Source of the DNA: Mesorhizobium sp.
GTDB taxonomy: Bacteria > Pseudomonadota > Alphaproteobacteria > Rhizobiales > Rhizobiaceae
Assembly (NCBI RefSeq): GCF_004963255.1
Contig: NZ_SUGA01000011.1
Location: 88,916 to 152,915, forward strand
Reading direction: 5' to 3'
Length of the DNA stretch: 64,000 bases
Part shown: one piece after another, positions 29,755-38,258 of the stretch
Layout of the letters: the number at the start of each line of letters is the position of its first letter
How positions within the stretch are numbered: the first letter of the stretch is position 1
The notes under the pieces: generated by a model
What the model was told of the DNA's origin: nothing
What the model saw: the letters and a program-made list of their open reading frames with translations, nothing else
Database searches by the model: none
Program-made: the position numbers and the translations under genes

Positions 29755-30360
29755 ATGGCACGTAGTCCCGGATTGCGCAAAGCGCTGGCGGAAAAATTCG
29801 ACGACGAGCTGAAGTTCTTCAAAGGCTGGATCGACAAGCCGAAAACGGTCGGCTCGATCGTTCCGACCAGTTCCATCACCGCCCGCAAGATGGCCTCGAT
29901 CGTCAATCCGAGATCTGGCCTGCCCGTGCTTGAAGTGGGGCCCGGCACCGGCGTCATCACCCGCGCCATCCTCGCGCAGGGCGTGAAGCCGGAAAACCTC
30001 TACGCCGTCGAGTATTCGACCGATTTCGTGCGCCACCTGCGCGGACTCTATCCCGGCGTCAACGTGATCGAGGGCGACGCCTTCAATCTCAATGCCACGC
30101 TCGGCGACAAGCGCGACATGGTGTTCGATTCGGTCGTCTCCGGCGTGCCGCTGCTCAATTTCCCGGTCGCCCAGCGCATCGCCTATATCGAAAGCCTGCT
30201 CGACCGCATTCCCGCCGGACGGCCGATCGTGCAGCTGACTTACGGTCCGCTGTCGCCGATCCCCGCCGGCCGCGGCGACTACACGGTCGAGCATTTCGAT
30301 TTCATCTTCCGCAACATCCCGCCGACGCAGCTGTGGATTTATCGGCGCGCGGCGCATTAG
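29755..30360 (+). CDS. pmtA: Phospholipid N-methyltransferase, PmtA-like
   Basis: 201 residues, matching the short Rhodobacter/Sinorhizobium-type PmtA. The SAM-binding motif I is VLEVGPGTGVITRAIL; downstream segments YAVEYSTDFVRHLR, VIEGDAF and VVSGVPLLNFP are typical. The N-terminus (KFFKGWIDKPKTVGSIVPTS) has the amphipathic character of membrane-associated members. PmtA converts phosphatidylethanolamine to phosphatidylcholine by three methylations, important in plant-associated bacteria. The family also contains related methyltransferases, so the symbol is probable rather than certain. ATG 29755 has a GAGGAGAG ribosome site. Confidence 0.75.
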   Translation: MARSPGLRKALAEKFDDELKFFKGWIDKPKTVGSIVPTSSITARKMASIVNPRSGLPVLEVGPGTGVITRAILAQGVKPENLYAVEYSTDFVRHLRGLYPGVNVIEGDAFNLNATLGDKRDMVFDSVVSGVPLLNFPVAQRIAYIESLLDRIPAGRPIVQLTYGPLSPIPAGRGDYTVEHFDFIFRNIPPTQLWIYRRAAH

Positions 30361-30363
30361 GGA

Positions 30364-30463
30364 TAAGGGAGCAGGGGAGTAAGGCAGTAGGGGAGTAGGG
30401 GAATGAACGTTCAGCTTCCGCACTTTCCCTACTGCGCTATTCCCTTACTCCCCTACTCCCTTA
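30364..30463. repeat. Purine-rich low-complexity hairpin after pmtA
   Basis: The left arm (30364-30402) is built of GGGAGTAGGGGAGTAAGG-type words. The right arm (30424-30463) is the complementary CCCTTACTCCCCTACTCCC strand. GAACGTTC lies near the centre. It begins a few bases after the pmtA stop and ends shortly before the next same-strand gene. Related elements are at 2145-2234 and 45883-45931. Confidence 0.75.
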
Positions 30464-30476
30464 GCGAAGCAGGCCA

Positions 30477-31073
30477 ATGGCAGTGATCCCACGAATCCTG
30501 GTCTTCGCCGGCTCGGTCCGGATCGGCGCCTATAGCGGCCGGACCGCCGATGTGGCGCAGAAGGAATTGGCCGTGCAGGGCGCGGAAGTGACTCGCATCT
30601 CGCTTGGCGACTATCCGCTGCCGATCATGGACGAGGACCTCGAAAAGGAAAAAGGCATCCCCGAGAACGCGCTCAGGCTCGGGCGTCAGATCGCCATGCA
30701 TGATGGGCTTTTGATCGCGACGCCCGAATATAACGGCTCGATCCCGCCATTGCTCAAGAACGCGATCGACTGGGTGAGTCGGATACGGCGCGATGGCGGG
30801 CGTACGTCGAGGCCTTTGGCCGGCAAGCCGGTCGGGCTGTGCTCGTCGTCGGAGGGCAAGTTCGCCGGCATACGCTGCATCAACCATCTGCGCGCGGTGC
30901 TGGTGCGCTGCCAGATGGAGGTGATCACGCCGGAATGCTCGGTCTCCGAGGCTGACGAAGCCTTCGCCGAGGACGGACAGTTCAGGGACGCCAGACTACA
31001 CCAATCGATGGAGCGCCTATGCCGTACACTGATGGAAACCTCGCGCATGCTGTCGACCCGGATCGAGGCGTGA
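30477..31073 (+). CDS. NADPH-dependent FMN reductase family protein
   Basis: 198 residues with a flavodoxin-like fold. The phosphate-binding loop for FMN is [17 protein letters not shown] near the N-terminus, and the flavin-contact segment is [20 protein letters not shown]. Members reduce FMN, azo dyes, quinones or chromate with NADPH. The substrate is unknown. It overlaps by four bases a possible GTG start of pyrF and ends 23 bases before the preferred pyrF ATG, so they are likely co-transcribed. Confidence 0.88.
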   Translation: MAVIPRILVFAGSVRIGAYSGRTADVAQKELAVQGAEVTRISLGDYPLPIMDEDLEKEKGIPENALRLGRQIAMHDGLLIATPEYNGSIPPLLKNAIDWVSRIRRDGGRTSRPLAGKPVGLCSSSEGKFAGIRCINHLRAVLVRCQMEVITPECSVSEADEAFAEDGQFRDARLHQSMERLCRTLMETSRMLSTRIEA

Positions 31074-31096
31074 TCAATTTCGCGGAGGCCAACACG

Positions 31097-31780
31097 ATGC
31101 GAGACAGGCTGATCGTCGGGCTCGACCTGCCGACGCTGAGCGAGGCCGAGAAGGCGGTGCGCGAGCTCGAAGGCGCCGTTTCCTTCTACAAGATCGGCTA
31201 CCAGCTGGCCTTTGCCGGCGGGCTGGACTTCGCGCGGGAGCTCGCCAGCGGCGGCACAAAAGTGTTCCTCGACATGAAGCTGCTCGACATCGACAACACG
31301 GTCGCCAAGGGCGTCGAGAACATCGTCAAGATGGGCATGACGATGCTGACGCTGCACGCCTATCCCAAAACCATGAGAGCGGCTGTCGAAGCGGCCAAGG
31401 GCAGCGAGCTCTGCCTGCTCGGGGTGACGGTGCTGACCTCGATGGACGAGCAGGACATGATCGATGCCGGCTATGAATACGACCCGCACACCCTGGTGCT
31501 CAGGCGCTCCGAACAGGCGCTGCATGCCGGCATGGGCGGCGTCGTCTGCTCGGCGGAGGAGGCCGAAGCGGTGCGCCGGATCGTCGGACCCGACATGGCG
31601 GTGGTGACCCCGGGCATCCGCCCGTCGGGCAGCGACCATGGCGACCAGAAGCGCGTGGTGACGCCGGCGCAGGCGATCCGCAACGGCTCCAGCCACCTCG
31701 TCGTCGGCCGGCCGATCATCAAGGCGCCGGACCGCCGCGCCGCGGCCGAGGCGATAATCGCCGAGATGCAGTCGGCCTGA
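31097..31780 (+). CDS. pyrF: Orotidine 5'-phosphate decarboxylase
   Basis: 227 residues. It decarboxylates OMP to UMP, the last step of pyrimidine synthesis. The catalytic tetrad lies in [17 protein letters not shown] (D-x-K-x-x-D-I-x-x-T). The N-terminal [10 protein letters not shown] and C-terminal [18 protein letters not shown] phosphate-binding loop are also present. ATG 31097 is preferred because GGAGG (31084-31088) is ideally spaced; GTG 31070 would add nine residues. Repeat C1 follows directly after the stop. Confidence 0.96.
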   Translation: MRDRLIVGLDLPTLSEAEKAVRELEGAVSFYKIGYQLAFAGGLDFARELASGGTKVFLDMKLLDIDNTVAKGVENIVKMGMTMLTLHAYPKTMRAAVEAAKGSELCLLGVTVLTSMDEQDMIDAGYEYDPHTLVLRRSEQALHAGMGGVVCSAEEAEAVRRIVGPDMAVVTPGIRPSGSDHGDQKRVVTPAQAIRNGSSHLVVGRPIIKAPDRRAAAEAIIAEMQSA

Positions 31781-31922
31781 GGACCGGTTCTGAAACTCTA
31801 CTCCGGCGGTCATCCGGCGGCGTTTTCTTCGCTTCCGGTGCTCACGTACTTTAAGTACGCTCCGCTTCGGTTCTCGAAAACACCACCAGCTGCCTCACCG
31901 GAGCGACTTTCGGAACCGGTCC
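31781..31922 (+). repeat. ~140 bp element with inverted ends, copy C1
   Basis: The ends are inverted repeats: GGACCGGTTCTGAAA (31781-31795) and TTTCGGAACCGGTCC (31908-31922). The core contains CTTCCGGTGCTCACG, a palindrome CGTACTTTAAGTACG (31845-31859) and GCTTCGGTTCTCGAA. Copy C2 at 41804-41940 shares ends and core; a decayed inverted copy is at 36811-36866. It carries no gene and resembles a MITE-like or structured RNA element. Confidence 0.82.
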
Positions 31923-31954
31923 TCGCTCCGGGCGCGCGCAAACAGGAGGAACGC

Positions 31955-32242
31955 ATGCCCAAGGGTTATTGGATCGCTCGCGTCGATGTGCGCGACGCGG
32001 AGGGATACAAGGATTATGTCGCCGCCGCGAAGCTCGCCTTCGACCGCTTCGGGGCGAAATTCCTGGCGCGCGGCGGCGAGCACGAAAAGGCGGAAGGGCC
32101 GGGGCGCGCCCGCAACGTCATCATCGAGTTCGAAACGCTGGCCGTGGCGCATGACTGCTACCACTCACCGGAATACCAGCGCGCCGCCGCCATCCGCCAG
32201 AAAGTCGCCGATGGCGAGATCGTGCTGGTGGAGGGCGTTTAG
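31955..32242 (+). CDS. DUF1330-family protein
   Basis: 95 residues, the usual size of this dimeric alpha-beta barrel (ferredoxin-like) family. Typical segments are the opening GYWIARVDVRDAEGYKDYV, a central KFLARGGEHEKAEG, and ARNVIIEFETLAVAHDCYHS followed by EYQRAAAIRQ. No enzymatic activity is established for the family. AGGAGG (31944-31949) gives an excellent ribosome site. The 3' end overlaps the convergent ATP-grasp gene by four bases. Repeat C1 fills the space between pyrF and this gene. Confidence 0.88.
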   Translation: MPKGYWIARVDVRDAEGYKDYVAAAKLAFDRFGAKFLARGGEHEKAEGPGRARNVIIEFETLAVAHDCYHSPEYQRAAAIRQKVADGEIVLVEGV

Positions 32243-33291
32243 CGAAAGAGCCTGTTGGCGGCTGCCTCCGCCATCGCATCGGCAAGGGTCATGCCCCATT
32301 GTCTGCGGCAGTAGTCGCGAAAATCGAAGCAGGGCAGGCCGGGGCAGACCTCGAACTCGATGAGGTGCACGGTGTCGTCGGCCTCGACCCTGAAGTCGAC
32401 GGAAAAGACATCTTCAAGGCCGAGACCGCTTATCAGCCTCTGCGCGATGGCGCGGATTTTCCGATCCGCCTCCGGCTGGCTGGCGCCGACAGCCTCCAGC
32501 TCCGGCTCGACATAGGTGCCCGCATCCTTCGCGGCCTGGCCGGTCTCGCCATAAAGCGCCATCGAGTCGGCCATGGTCTGAAAATCGCCGCCGGAATCGA
32601 CGAAGAAGATGCCAAGCGCTTCGATGCCGGTTTCGGGCTTCAGCCCAAGGAAGCTCGCGCGCACGTTGCGGCCGGCGACATAGGGCTGGACGACGACGTC
32701 GTCGCGATAATGGGAAAAGACGCGCCGGCTAAGCTCCAGCGCATGGCCGAGATCAGTGATGCGCGAATCCGGCCAGATGCCGATCTTGGCGCCGAGCCGA
32801 TTCGGCTTGACGAACCAGCCCTTGGGCGAGGCCGGCGGCTCGACCAGCCATTCGCCATTGCGCGCCAGGCCGGCCTGCGGCGCCGGCAGACCGAGCGCGC
32901 CGAGCACGGCGCCGCAGCGCAGCTTGTCCTGGCAGAGCGCGAACAGCGAATCGTCGGCGCCGACGGTGCGCAGCCCGTTCAGCCGCGCCAGCGCCGGCGA
33001 AGCGCCGCCACGGAAATAGGCAATGCCGTCGGTCAGCGTCCAGACCAGCGTTGTGGCGGGATCGGCCTTTGCCAGAACCGGCGCCGCATCGTCGAGCTCG
33101 ACAGGCTTGAAAGCGAGACCGCGCTTCTCGCAGGCGGCGGCGAGCAGGTTGAATTCGGGCGCAAGGTCGGTCGACTGCGCCAGATAGGAGGAGATTTCCA
33201 GGGCACGATCCGCCGGGTATCCGTCGGCGGACAGGCGGGCGAGACAGGCCTTTTCCGGCTCGTAGACGAGGATGAGGGTCGGCTGTGGCAT
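32239..33291 (-). CDS. ATP-grasp protein, D-Ala-D-Ala-ligase-like
   Basis: 350 residues. The ATP-grasp fold is suggested by GWFVKPNRLGAKIGIWPDSRI (ATP-binding strand and small loop), VVVQPYVAGRNVRASFLGL and the C-terminal metal site DVFSVDFRVEADDTVHLIEFEVCPG. In D-Ala-D-Ala ligases that site reads E-x-N before the TxPG turn; here it is E-F-E followed by VCPG, so the usual Asn ligand is replaced. It may ligate amino acids or peptides, but the substrate is unknown. No cell-wall or amino-acid gene is adjacent; the gene stands between DUF1330 (convergent) and the dgo-type operon. Confidence 0.78.
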   Translation of the reverse strand: MPQPTLILVYEPEKACLARLSADGYPADRALEISSYLAQSTDLAPEFNLLAAACEKRGLAFKPVELDDAAPVLAKADPATTLVWTLTDGIAYFRGGASPALARLNGLRTVGADDSLFALCQDKLRCGAVLGALGLPAPQAGLARNGEWLVEPPASPKGWFVKPNRLGAKIGIWPDSRITDLGHALELSRRVFSHYRDDVVVQPYVAGRNVRASFLGLKPETGIEALGIFFVDSGGDFQTMADSMALYGETGQAAKDAGTYVEPELEAVGASQPEADRKIRAIAQRLISGLGLEDVFSVDFRVEADDTVHLIEFEVCPGLPCFDFRDYCRRQWGMTLADAMAEAAANRLFR

Positions 33292-33398
33292 CGAATGCTC
33301 CGGGCGAAATCAGGCGCTACCATCGCATGGCCGCAGCGGCCGGCTTGCGGGAAACCGACCGGCCTAAGGCGATTGCCTGATAGTAGTGTTCAACCGCC

Positions 33399-34271
33399 TT
33401 ATGCGATCAGCACGCGCGGCTCGAAGCGGCCGTTGACCGGGATATCGAGCAGGAAGGTCATGCCGGCTTGCGGATCGAGCGCGCGCTGTTTTTCGTCCTT
33501 GCCGCTCCAGGCCGAGGTCACAGCGAGGCGGTCGGCTTTCGCGCCGACAAAGGCGGGGCAGGAAGCCTGCGTCACCGGCATGTCGATCTCGCGCAGCAGC
33601 GTGCCGTCCGGCGCATAGGCCTTCACCGCGCTGCCGCCCCAGACGGCGTTCCACAGCACGCCGTCGCGGTCGACGACCGAACCGTCGATATAGCCTTTCG
33701 AGGAGCGATGATCGACGAACACCTTCACTTCGCCGGCCGGCAGGCCTGTCGTCGGATCGCAGGCGACGCGCATCAGCAGCCCGGTCGCGGTGTCGGTGTA
33801 GTAGGCGATCGTGCCGTCCTGCGAAAAACAGATCGAGTTCGAGACGGTGATGCCGGAAAACAGCCGGCGCAATTCGCCCTTGAAGAACCAGTAGATCGAG
33901 CCCGCGCCCTTCTCCTCGCCCTTGCCCATCGTGCCTGTCCACAGCGCGCCGCAGGGATGGACGCGGGAATCGTTGGAGCGCGTCACCGAATTATCGGCTT
34001 CGATCGGCGTGTGCAGCGTCAGCCTGCCGGTTTTCACGTCCCTCACCTGCAGGCCGATCTCGGTGGCGATGAGCTGGCGGCCGGCGTCGATGACGGCGAT
34101 GGCGCTGGCCATGACGCCGAGGTCATGCACCTTCAGGGCGCCGGCGATCGGCTTTTCCAGGAGCTTGCCGTTGACGATGTCGAACCAGAACAGCGTGTCG
34201 ATGGCGGGATCGTAGCTCGGGCCTTCGCCGAGCTCGCAGATATGGTCGGAAAAAACCGAAACGCCTTCCAT
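33399..34271 (-). CDS. SMP-30/gluconolactonase-family sugar lactonase
   Basis: About 290 residues, a six-bladed beta-propeller lactonase. The metal-binding Glu is in ICELGEGPSYD near the N-terminus, the Asn in NSVTRSNDSRVHPCGALWTG and the Asp in IDGSVVDRDGVLWNAVWGG. It would hydrolyse the aldonolactone formed by the SDR dehydrogenase of this operon. ATG 34271 has GGAGG six bases upstream; ATG 34277 overlaps the aldolase stop but sits too close to that site. It is last in the four-gene minus-strand operon. Confidence 0.88.
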   Translation of the reverse strand: MEGVSVFSDHICELGEGPSYDPAIDTLFWFDIVNGKLLEKPIAGALKVHDLGVMASAIAVIDAGRQLIATEIGLQVRDVKTGRLTLHTPIEADNSVTRSNDSRVHPCGALWTGTMGKGEEKGAGSIYWFFKGELRRLFSGITVSNSICFSQDGTIAYYTDTATGLLMRVACDPTTGLPAGEVKVFVDHRSSKGYIDGSVVDRDGVLWNAVWGGSAVKAYAPDGTLLREIDMPVTQASCPAFVGAKADRLAVTSAWSGKDEKQRALDPQAGMTFLLDIPVNGRFEPRVLIA

Positions 34272-34273
34272 TG

Positions 34274-34909
34274 TCATCCTCCGAAAGCTTCATCCCAGGC
34301 GGCGACCGCGGCGCTGGCGCGCCGCGCCACCTCCTCGACCGTCGCGCCCGGCTTGTAGAGACTGGATCCCAGGCCGAAGACGCTGACGCCGACCGCCTTG
34401 TAGCTGGCAAAGTCCTTGTCCGAGACGCCGCCGACGGCGCCGATCAACGTCGTTGCCGGCAGCACAGCGCGGATCGCTGCGATGCCGCTCGCTCCAAGCA
34501 CGCTTGCCGGGAAAAACTTCAGCGCCGAAGCGCCGAGCCGGATCGCCTGGAAAGCTTCCGTGGGCGTGAACACGCCAGGCATCGTCACCATGCCATGATG
34601 CATGGCGCGGCCCATGACCTCCGCATCGATGTTGGGGCTGACCAGTAGCCTGCCGCCGGCCTTGTGCAGGTCGTCGACGTCCGCCGCCGTCAGCACCGTG
34701 CCGGCACCGATCAGCGCGCTTTGCGGCAGCGCCTTGACCAGATCGGCGATGGAGACGAACGGCTCCGGCGAATTGAGCGGCACTTCGATCGCCTCGATAC
34801 CGGCGTCATGGATCGCCTTGCCGATCGCCACCGCCTCGGACGGCTTCAAGCCGCGCAGAATGGCGACAAGGCCGCGCTTGAGCTTCGGGAAGGGTGCGGT
34901 CTCAATCAT
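34274..34909 (-). CDS. dgoA: 2-dehydro-3-deoxy-6-phosphogalactonate aldolase
   Basis: 211 residues, a class I aldolase of the KDPG/KDPGal family. The active-site pieces are VAILRGL (Arg), IEVPLNSPEP (Glu; the NSPEP form is characteristic of KDPGal rather than KDPG aldolase) and ALKFFPAS (Schiff-base Lys). It splits 2-keto-3-deoxy-6-phosphogalactonate into pyruvate and glyceraldehyde 3-phosphate. GGAGG lies six bases before ATG 34909. The start overlaps the kinase stop by one base (TGATG), so the genes are translationally coupled. Confidence 0.93.
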   Translation of the reverse strand: MIETAPFPKLKRGLVAILRGLKPSEAVAIGKAIHDAGIEAIEVPLNSPEPFVSIADLVKALPQSALIGAGTVLTAADVDDLHKAGGRLLVSPNIDAEVMGRAMHHGMVTMPGVFTPTEAFQAIRLGASALKFFPASVLGASGIAAIRAVLPATTLIGAVGGVSDKDFASYKAVGVSVFGLGSSLYKPGATVEEVARRASAAVAAWDEAFGG

Positions 34910-35841
34910 CAAGCGCCTCCAATCATGCCGTTCTCGCGCGCGGCCTCGACAAGGCCGGCACGCACCGCTTCATCGGCGTCGACGCTGCGGAAGGCAAGGC
35001 CGGCAAAGCCGAGCGCCGTGCCATAAAGCGTGGCCAGCGCGCCCGAGGCGACCAGCACCACCGGCGCTTCGCCGGCGCCATAGCGGCGCCTCGCCGAGGC
35101 GATCTCGCCGCCGATCAGCAGTCCGGACAGGCATGCCGCCGCGTCGGCGGGCTGCAGGTCTTGCAGAAGCCCCGCGGCGCGGATGGCGAACAGCTTCGAG
35201 GTGACATCGCCGTCCTCGGCCAAGGCGCGCTCGCACCATTGCCGGAAGAACGGACTGTCTGGGGCGACCGGAGCGGGATGCTCGCCCAGCGAATGTTTCA
35301 GGATCGAGTGCCTGGCCAGGACGGAGAACAGTTCGCCGGTCGGCCAGGTGCCGAAACCTTCGACGGCGCCGTCCTCGACCGCGACCCATTTCGAATGGGT
35401 GCCCGGCATGCAGACCAGATGCCTTCCCTTTGCCGGCAAACCGGCGCCGGCAAGCTGGGTCTCCTCGCCGCGCATGACATCCGGCGCGTCGGCCAGGCGC
35501 TGCGCGAGGCCAGGCACGATGCGGATGTCGCGGCGCGTGCCCTCGATGCGGGCGGCGCCGCGCAGGATCGCGCCGATCGGCGCCGGCACGGTGACATAGG
35601 GTGCCTCGATCCAGCCCTGCCGGGAGCCGGCCATGCCGCAGATGATGACCGGCAGCGCCTCCGGCGCGCCCATGGCGGCAAGGTGGCCTTCCAGCACCTT
35701 GGCAAAACCTTTTTCGCGGGCGGTGATCAGCCCGTCGTCGCCGCGCCGCTCGGCAAGCACCTTGCCGGAGCCGTCAAGCAGCCAGGCGCGCAGCCTGGTG
35801 GTGCCCCAGTCGAGCGCTGCAACCGCCGGTGCCGAACTCAC
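34909..35841 (-). CDS. dgoK: 2-dehydro-3-deoxygalactonokinase
   Basis: 310 residues. It phosphorylates 2-keto-3-deoxygalactonate for the aldolase. The N-terminal ATPase-like motif is VAALDWGTTRLRAWLLDG; later segments VIICGMAGSRQGWIEAPY and HLVCMPGTHSKWVAVEDG are diagnostic of DgoK. The start is a GTG that overlaps the SDR stop (GTGA); there is no ATG at this position. The protein is of normal length. It lies between the SDR dehydrogenase and the aldolase. Confidence 0.94.
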   Translation of the reverse strand: MSSAPAVAALDWGTTRLRAWLLDGSGKVLAERRGDDGLITAREKGFAKVLEGHLAAMGAPEALPVIICGMAGSRQGWIEAPYVTVPAPIGAILRGAARIEGTRRDIRIVPGLAQRLADAPDVMRGEETQLAGAGLPAKGRHLVCMPGTHSKWVAVEDGAVEGFGTWPTGELFSVLARHSILKHSLGEHPAPVAPDSPFFRQWCERALAEDGDVTSKLFAIRAAGLLQDLQPADAAACLSGLLIGGEIASARRRYGAGEAPVVLVASGALATLYGTALGFAGLAFRSVDADEAVRAGLVEAARENGMIGGA

Positions 35842-36605
35842 AGGAAGCCCCCGTCGACAATCAGCATCTGGGCCGTCAGCATGCGCGAGGCGTCGGATGC
35901 CAGGAACAGCACCGTGCCCACCATGTCGTCGGGCTGCATCACGTCCTTGATGCACTGCTTGGCGACATGGGCCGCGAGGCCCGCATCGGTCACCCAGAGC
36001 TCGCGCTGGCGCTCGGTGATGACCCAGCCCGGCGCCACCGCGTTGACGCGGATGCGGTCGGCGCCGAGCTTGCCGGCCAGGCCTTTCGTCAGGCCGAGTA
36101 TGCCCGCCTTGGCCGCTGTGTAGGCCGGCATATCGGGGTGGTTGATCAGATAGGAGGTGGAGGTGAAGTTGATGATCGAGCCGCCGCCGGCGCGTTTCAT
36201 GCCGGGCGCCACCGCCTGGGCGGTGAAGAAATGCGGCCGCAGGTTGATAGCGAGATTGTTGTCCCAGAACTCGACGGTAACGTCTTCCACGGCGTGGCGG
36301 TCGTCGAGCGCGGCGTTGTTGACCAAAACGGTGACATCGCCATGCGCTTCGGCCGCCTTGGCCGCGGCGGCGCGAAGCGCCTCGATGTCGCGCAGGTCGG
36401 CCTTGAGATAGAGCGGACGGCGGCCGAGCTCCTTCTCCAGTCGGTCGGCAAGGGCCGTGCTTGGCTTGTCGGCGATGTCGATGAAGGCGACCCTGGAGCC
36501 CTGGCGCATGAAACCTTCGGTCAGCGCCGCGCCGATGCCGGAGCCGCCGCCGGTAATCAGCACCGAGGCGCCGTCGAGGTCGGCAAAGCGTGCCGATGGC
36601 ATCAT
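35838..36605 (-). CDS. SDR-family sugar dehydrogenase, first gene of the dgo-type operon
   Basis: 255 residues, classical short-chain dehydrogenase. The NAD(P) motif is LITGGGSGIG, the structural motif is VNNAA, and the catalytic Ser, Tyr and Lys lie in NFTSTSYLINHPDMPAYTAAK. The neighbours (KDGal kinase, KDPGal aldolase, lactonase) make it the likely first enzyme, oxidising D-galactose, or a related sugar such as L-arabinose or D-fucose, to the lactone. A GGGAGAAG ribosome site precedes the tandem ATGs. A galactonate dehydratase needed between lactonase and kinase is not in this window. Confidence 0.86.
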   Translation of the reverse strand: MMPSARFADLDGASVLITGGGSGIGAALTEGFMRQGSRVAFIDIADKPSTALADRLEKELGRRPLYLKADLRDIEALRAAAAKAAEAHGDVTVLVNNAALDDRHAVEDVTVEFWDNNLAINLRPHFFTAQAVAPGMKRAGGGSIINFTSTSYLINHPDMPAYTAAKAGILGLTKGLAGKLGADRIRVNAVAPGWVITERQRELWVTDAGLAAHVAKQCIKDVMQPDDMVGTVLFLASDASRMLTAQMLIVDGGFL

Positions 36606-36905
36606 GATTTCTTCTCCCTTTGGCCGGCGCGCATCCTAGCCAGACCGGGCCGAGGGGCAAGGGCGAAATGGCGCATTCGGCAGCTTATGTCCGACAAATG
36701 AGATCTGCACCTCCGTCTCTCCGGAAGCAGCTCAGGTTCGTTGAGATTCAGGTCAGGCCGAGTCGGAGTCGAAGACGGGCGCGAAGCGACCAAACTGGGT
36801 GGGTACCGATAACCGGAGCGGAGCGTGCGTGAAGTACCTGAGCACCGGAAGCGCAGGAAGCCGCCATTTGCAGACCGGCCTCACCTGAATATCGACAGAC
36901 CTTTG
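36606..36905. other. Intergenic region upstream of the dgo-type operon, with decayed repeat C3
   Basis: 300 bases between two minus-strand genes. Positions 36811-36866 match the core of the C element in reverse orientation: ACCGGAGCGGAGCGT, GTACCTGAGCACCGGAAGC and a GGAAGCCGCCA tail. The ends have decayed. Purine-rich words between 36730 and 36780 (GAGTCGGAGTCGAAG) are otherwise unexplained. The operon promoter must lie in the part near 36606-36700. Confidence 0.6.
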
Positions 36906-38258
36906 TCAGATCGCCTTGGCATGCAGCGCGCCGCGATAGGAATCGCGCAGATAGCCGAGCGTGGCGTCGGCATCGACCGGCTTGCCGAACAAATAGCCCT
37001 GGCCGCCGGCGCAGCCGAACTGGACGAGGCGATCGGCCTGCGCCTCGTCCTCGATGCCTTCGGCGACGACGTCCATGCCGAGCCCCTCGCACATGGCGAG
37101 GATGGCGCGGATGATATGCTCCGAGGGCCGGTCGTCGAGAATGGAGGAGACGAAGGCGCGGTCGATCTTGAGCTTATCGAAATGGAATTCGCGCAGGCGA
37201 CCGAGCGAGGACTGGCCGGTGCCGAAATCGTCGAGCGAGACGCGGATGCCGACGCGGCGCAGGTCCTCGACGATCTTCTCGGCCGAGGCCGGATCGTTCA
37301 TCAGGCCGGTCTCGGTGATCTCGATCTCCAGCCGGTGCGGGTCGAAGCCGGTGCGCTCGAGGATGGCCAGGATATGCAGGCCGGTGTTCTGGTCGACGAG
37401 CTGCGAGGGCGACAGGTTGAAGGACAGGAACAGATCCTTCGGCCAGCTGCGCGCCGCTTCCGTCGCCTTGCGCAGCACCAGCTGCGACAGCGGGCCGATG
37501 ATGCCGCGTTCCTCGGCGATCGGGATGAAGACGGATGGCGGCACGACGCCGAGGTCGCGGTCGGTCCAGCGCGCCAGGGTCTCGAAGCCGATGGTGCGGC
37601 GGCTGTTCAAATCGACGATCGGCTGGAAATGCGGCTCCACCTCGCCGGCCGAGACGGCGCGGCGCAGCGCCTGCTCGATGCGGGTGACGCGCTTGGCCGC
37701 CTCCTCCATCTCGCGGGTGTAGACGACGACGCGACCGCGGCCCGAGCGCTTGGCGTGGTAAAGCGCCGTCTCGGCCTTGTTGACAAGGATCTCGGTGGTC
37801 TCGTCGCCGGAATAGAAGAGCGAGCAGCCGACCGAGGCCGACAGCCTTGCGGTGCGCTCACCGACATCATAGGGCGCCGACAATATCTCGATCAGCATGC
37901 GCGACTTCTCTGCCGCCTGCTCCTCGGAGAACACCATCGGGTAGAGATAGGCGAACTCATCGGCACCGATACGGCAGACGGTGGAATAGCCGTCCATCGA
38001 GGCGCGCAGGCGCATCGCCACCTGGACCAGGATGTCGTCGCCGGCCTTGTGGCCGAACAGATCGTTGATCGGCTTGAAGCCGTCGAGGTCGAGGATGCCG
38101 ACGGTGAAGGGCGCGGGGTCGTCGGCACGGTCGCTGATCAGGCGATCGACCTTGTCGAAGAAGCGACGATGGTTGCCGAGCCCGGTCAACGAATCCGTGA
38201 AGGCCAGATCCGTGTTTTCCCTGCCTGGCTGACCGGTGCCAAACGTCGTTTGCATCAT
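36906..38258 (-). CDS. Cyclic-di-GMP protein with variant GGDEF and EAL domains
   Basis: 450 residues without transmembrane segment or obvious sensor domain. The GGDEF domain starts at DSLTGLGNHRRFF, and its signature is GADEF (residues 98-102) with no RxxD inhibitory site in the usual place. The EAL domain starts near 205; its signature reads ETL (226-228), but NLSPSQL, EITETGL, DDFGTGQSSL, KIDRAFV and VAEGIED are intact. The protein is therefore more likely a c-di-GMP phosphodiesterase, with the first domain weakened or regulatory. It is monocistronic on the minus strand. Confidence 0.92.
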   Translation of the reverse strand: MMQTTFGTGQPGRENTDLAFTDSLTGLGNHRRFFDKVDRLISDRADDPAPFTVGILDLDGFKPINDLFGHKAGDDILVQVAMRLRASMDGYSTVCRIGADEFAYLYPMVFSEEQAAEKSRMLIEILSAPYDVGERTARLSASVGCSLFYSGDETTEILVNKAETALYHAKRSGRGRVVVYTREMEEAAKRVTRIEQALRRAVSAGEVEPHFQPIVDLNSRRTIGFETLARWTDRDLGVVPPSVFIPIAEERGIIGPLSQLVLRKATEAARSWPKDLFLSFNLSPSQLVDQNTGLHILAILERTGFDPHRLEIEITETGLMNDPASAEKIVEDLRRVGIRVSLDDFGTGQSSLGRLREFHFDKLKIDRAFVSSILDDRPSEHIIRAILAMCEGLGMDVVAEGIEDEAQADRLVQFGCAGGQGYLFGKPVDADATLGYLRDSYRGALHAKAI

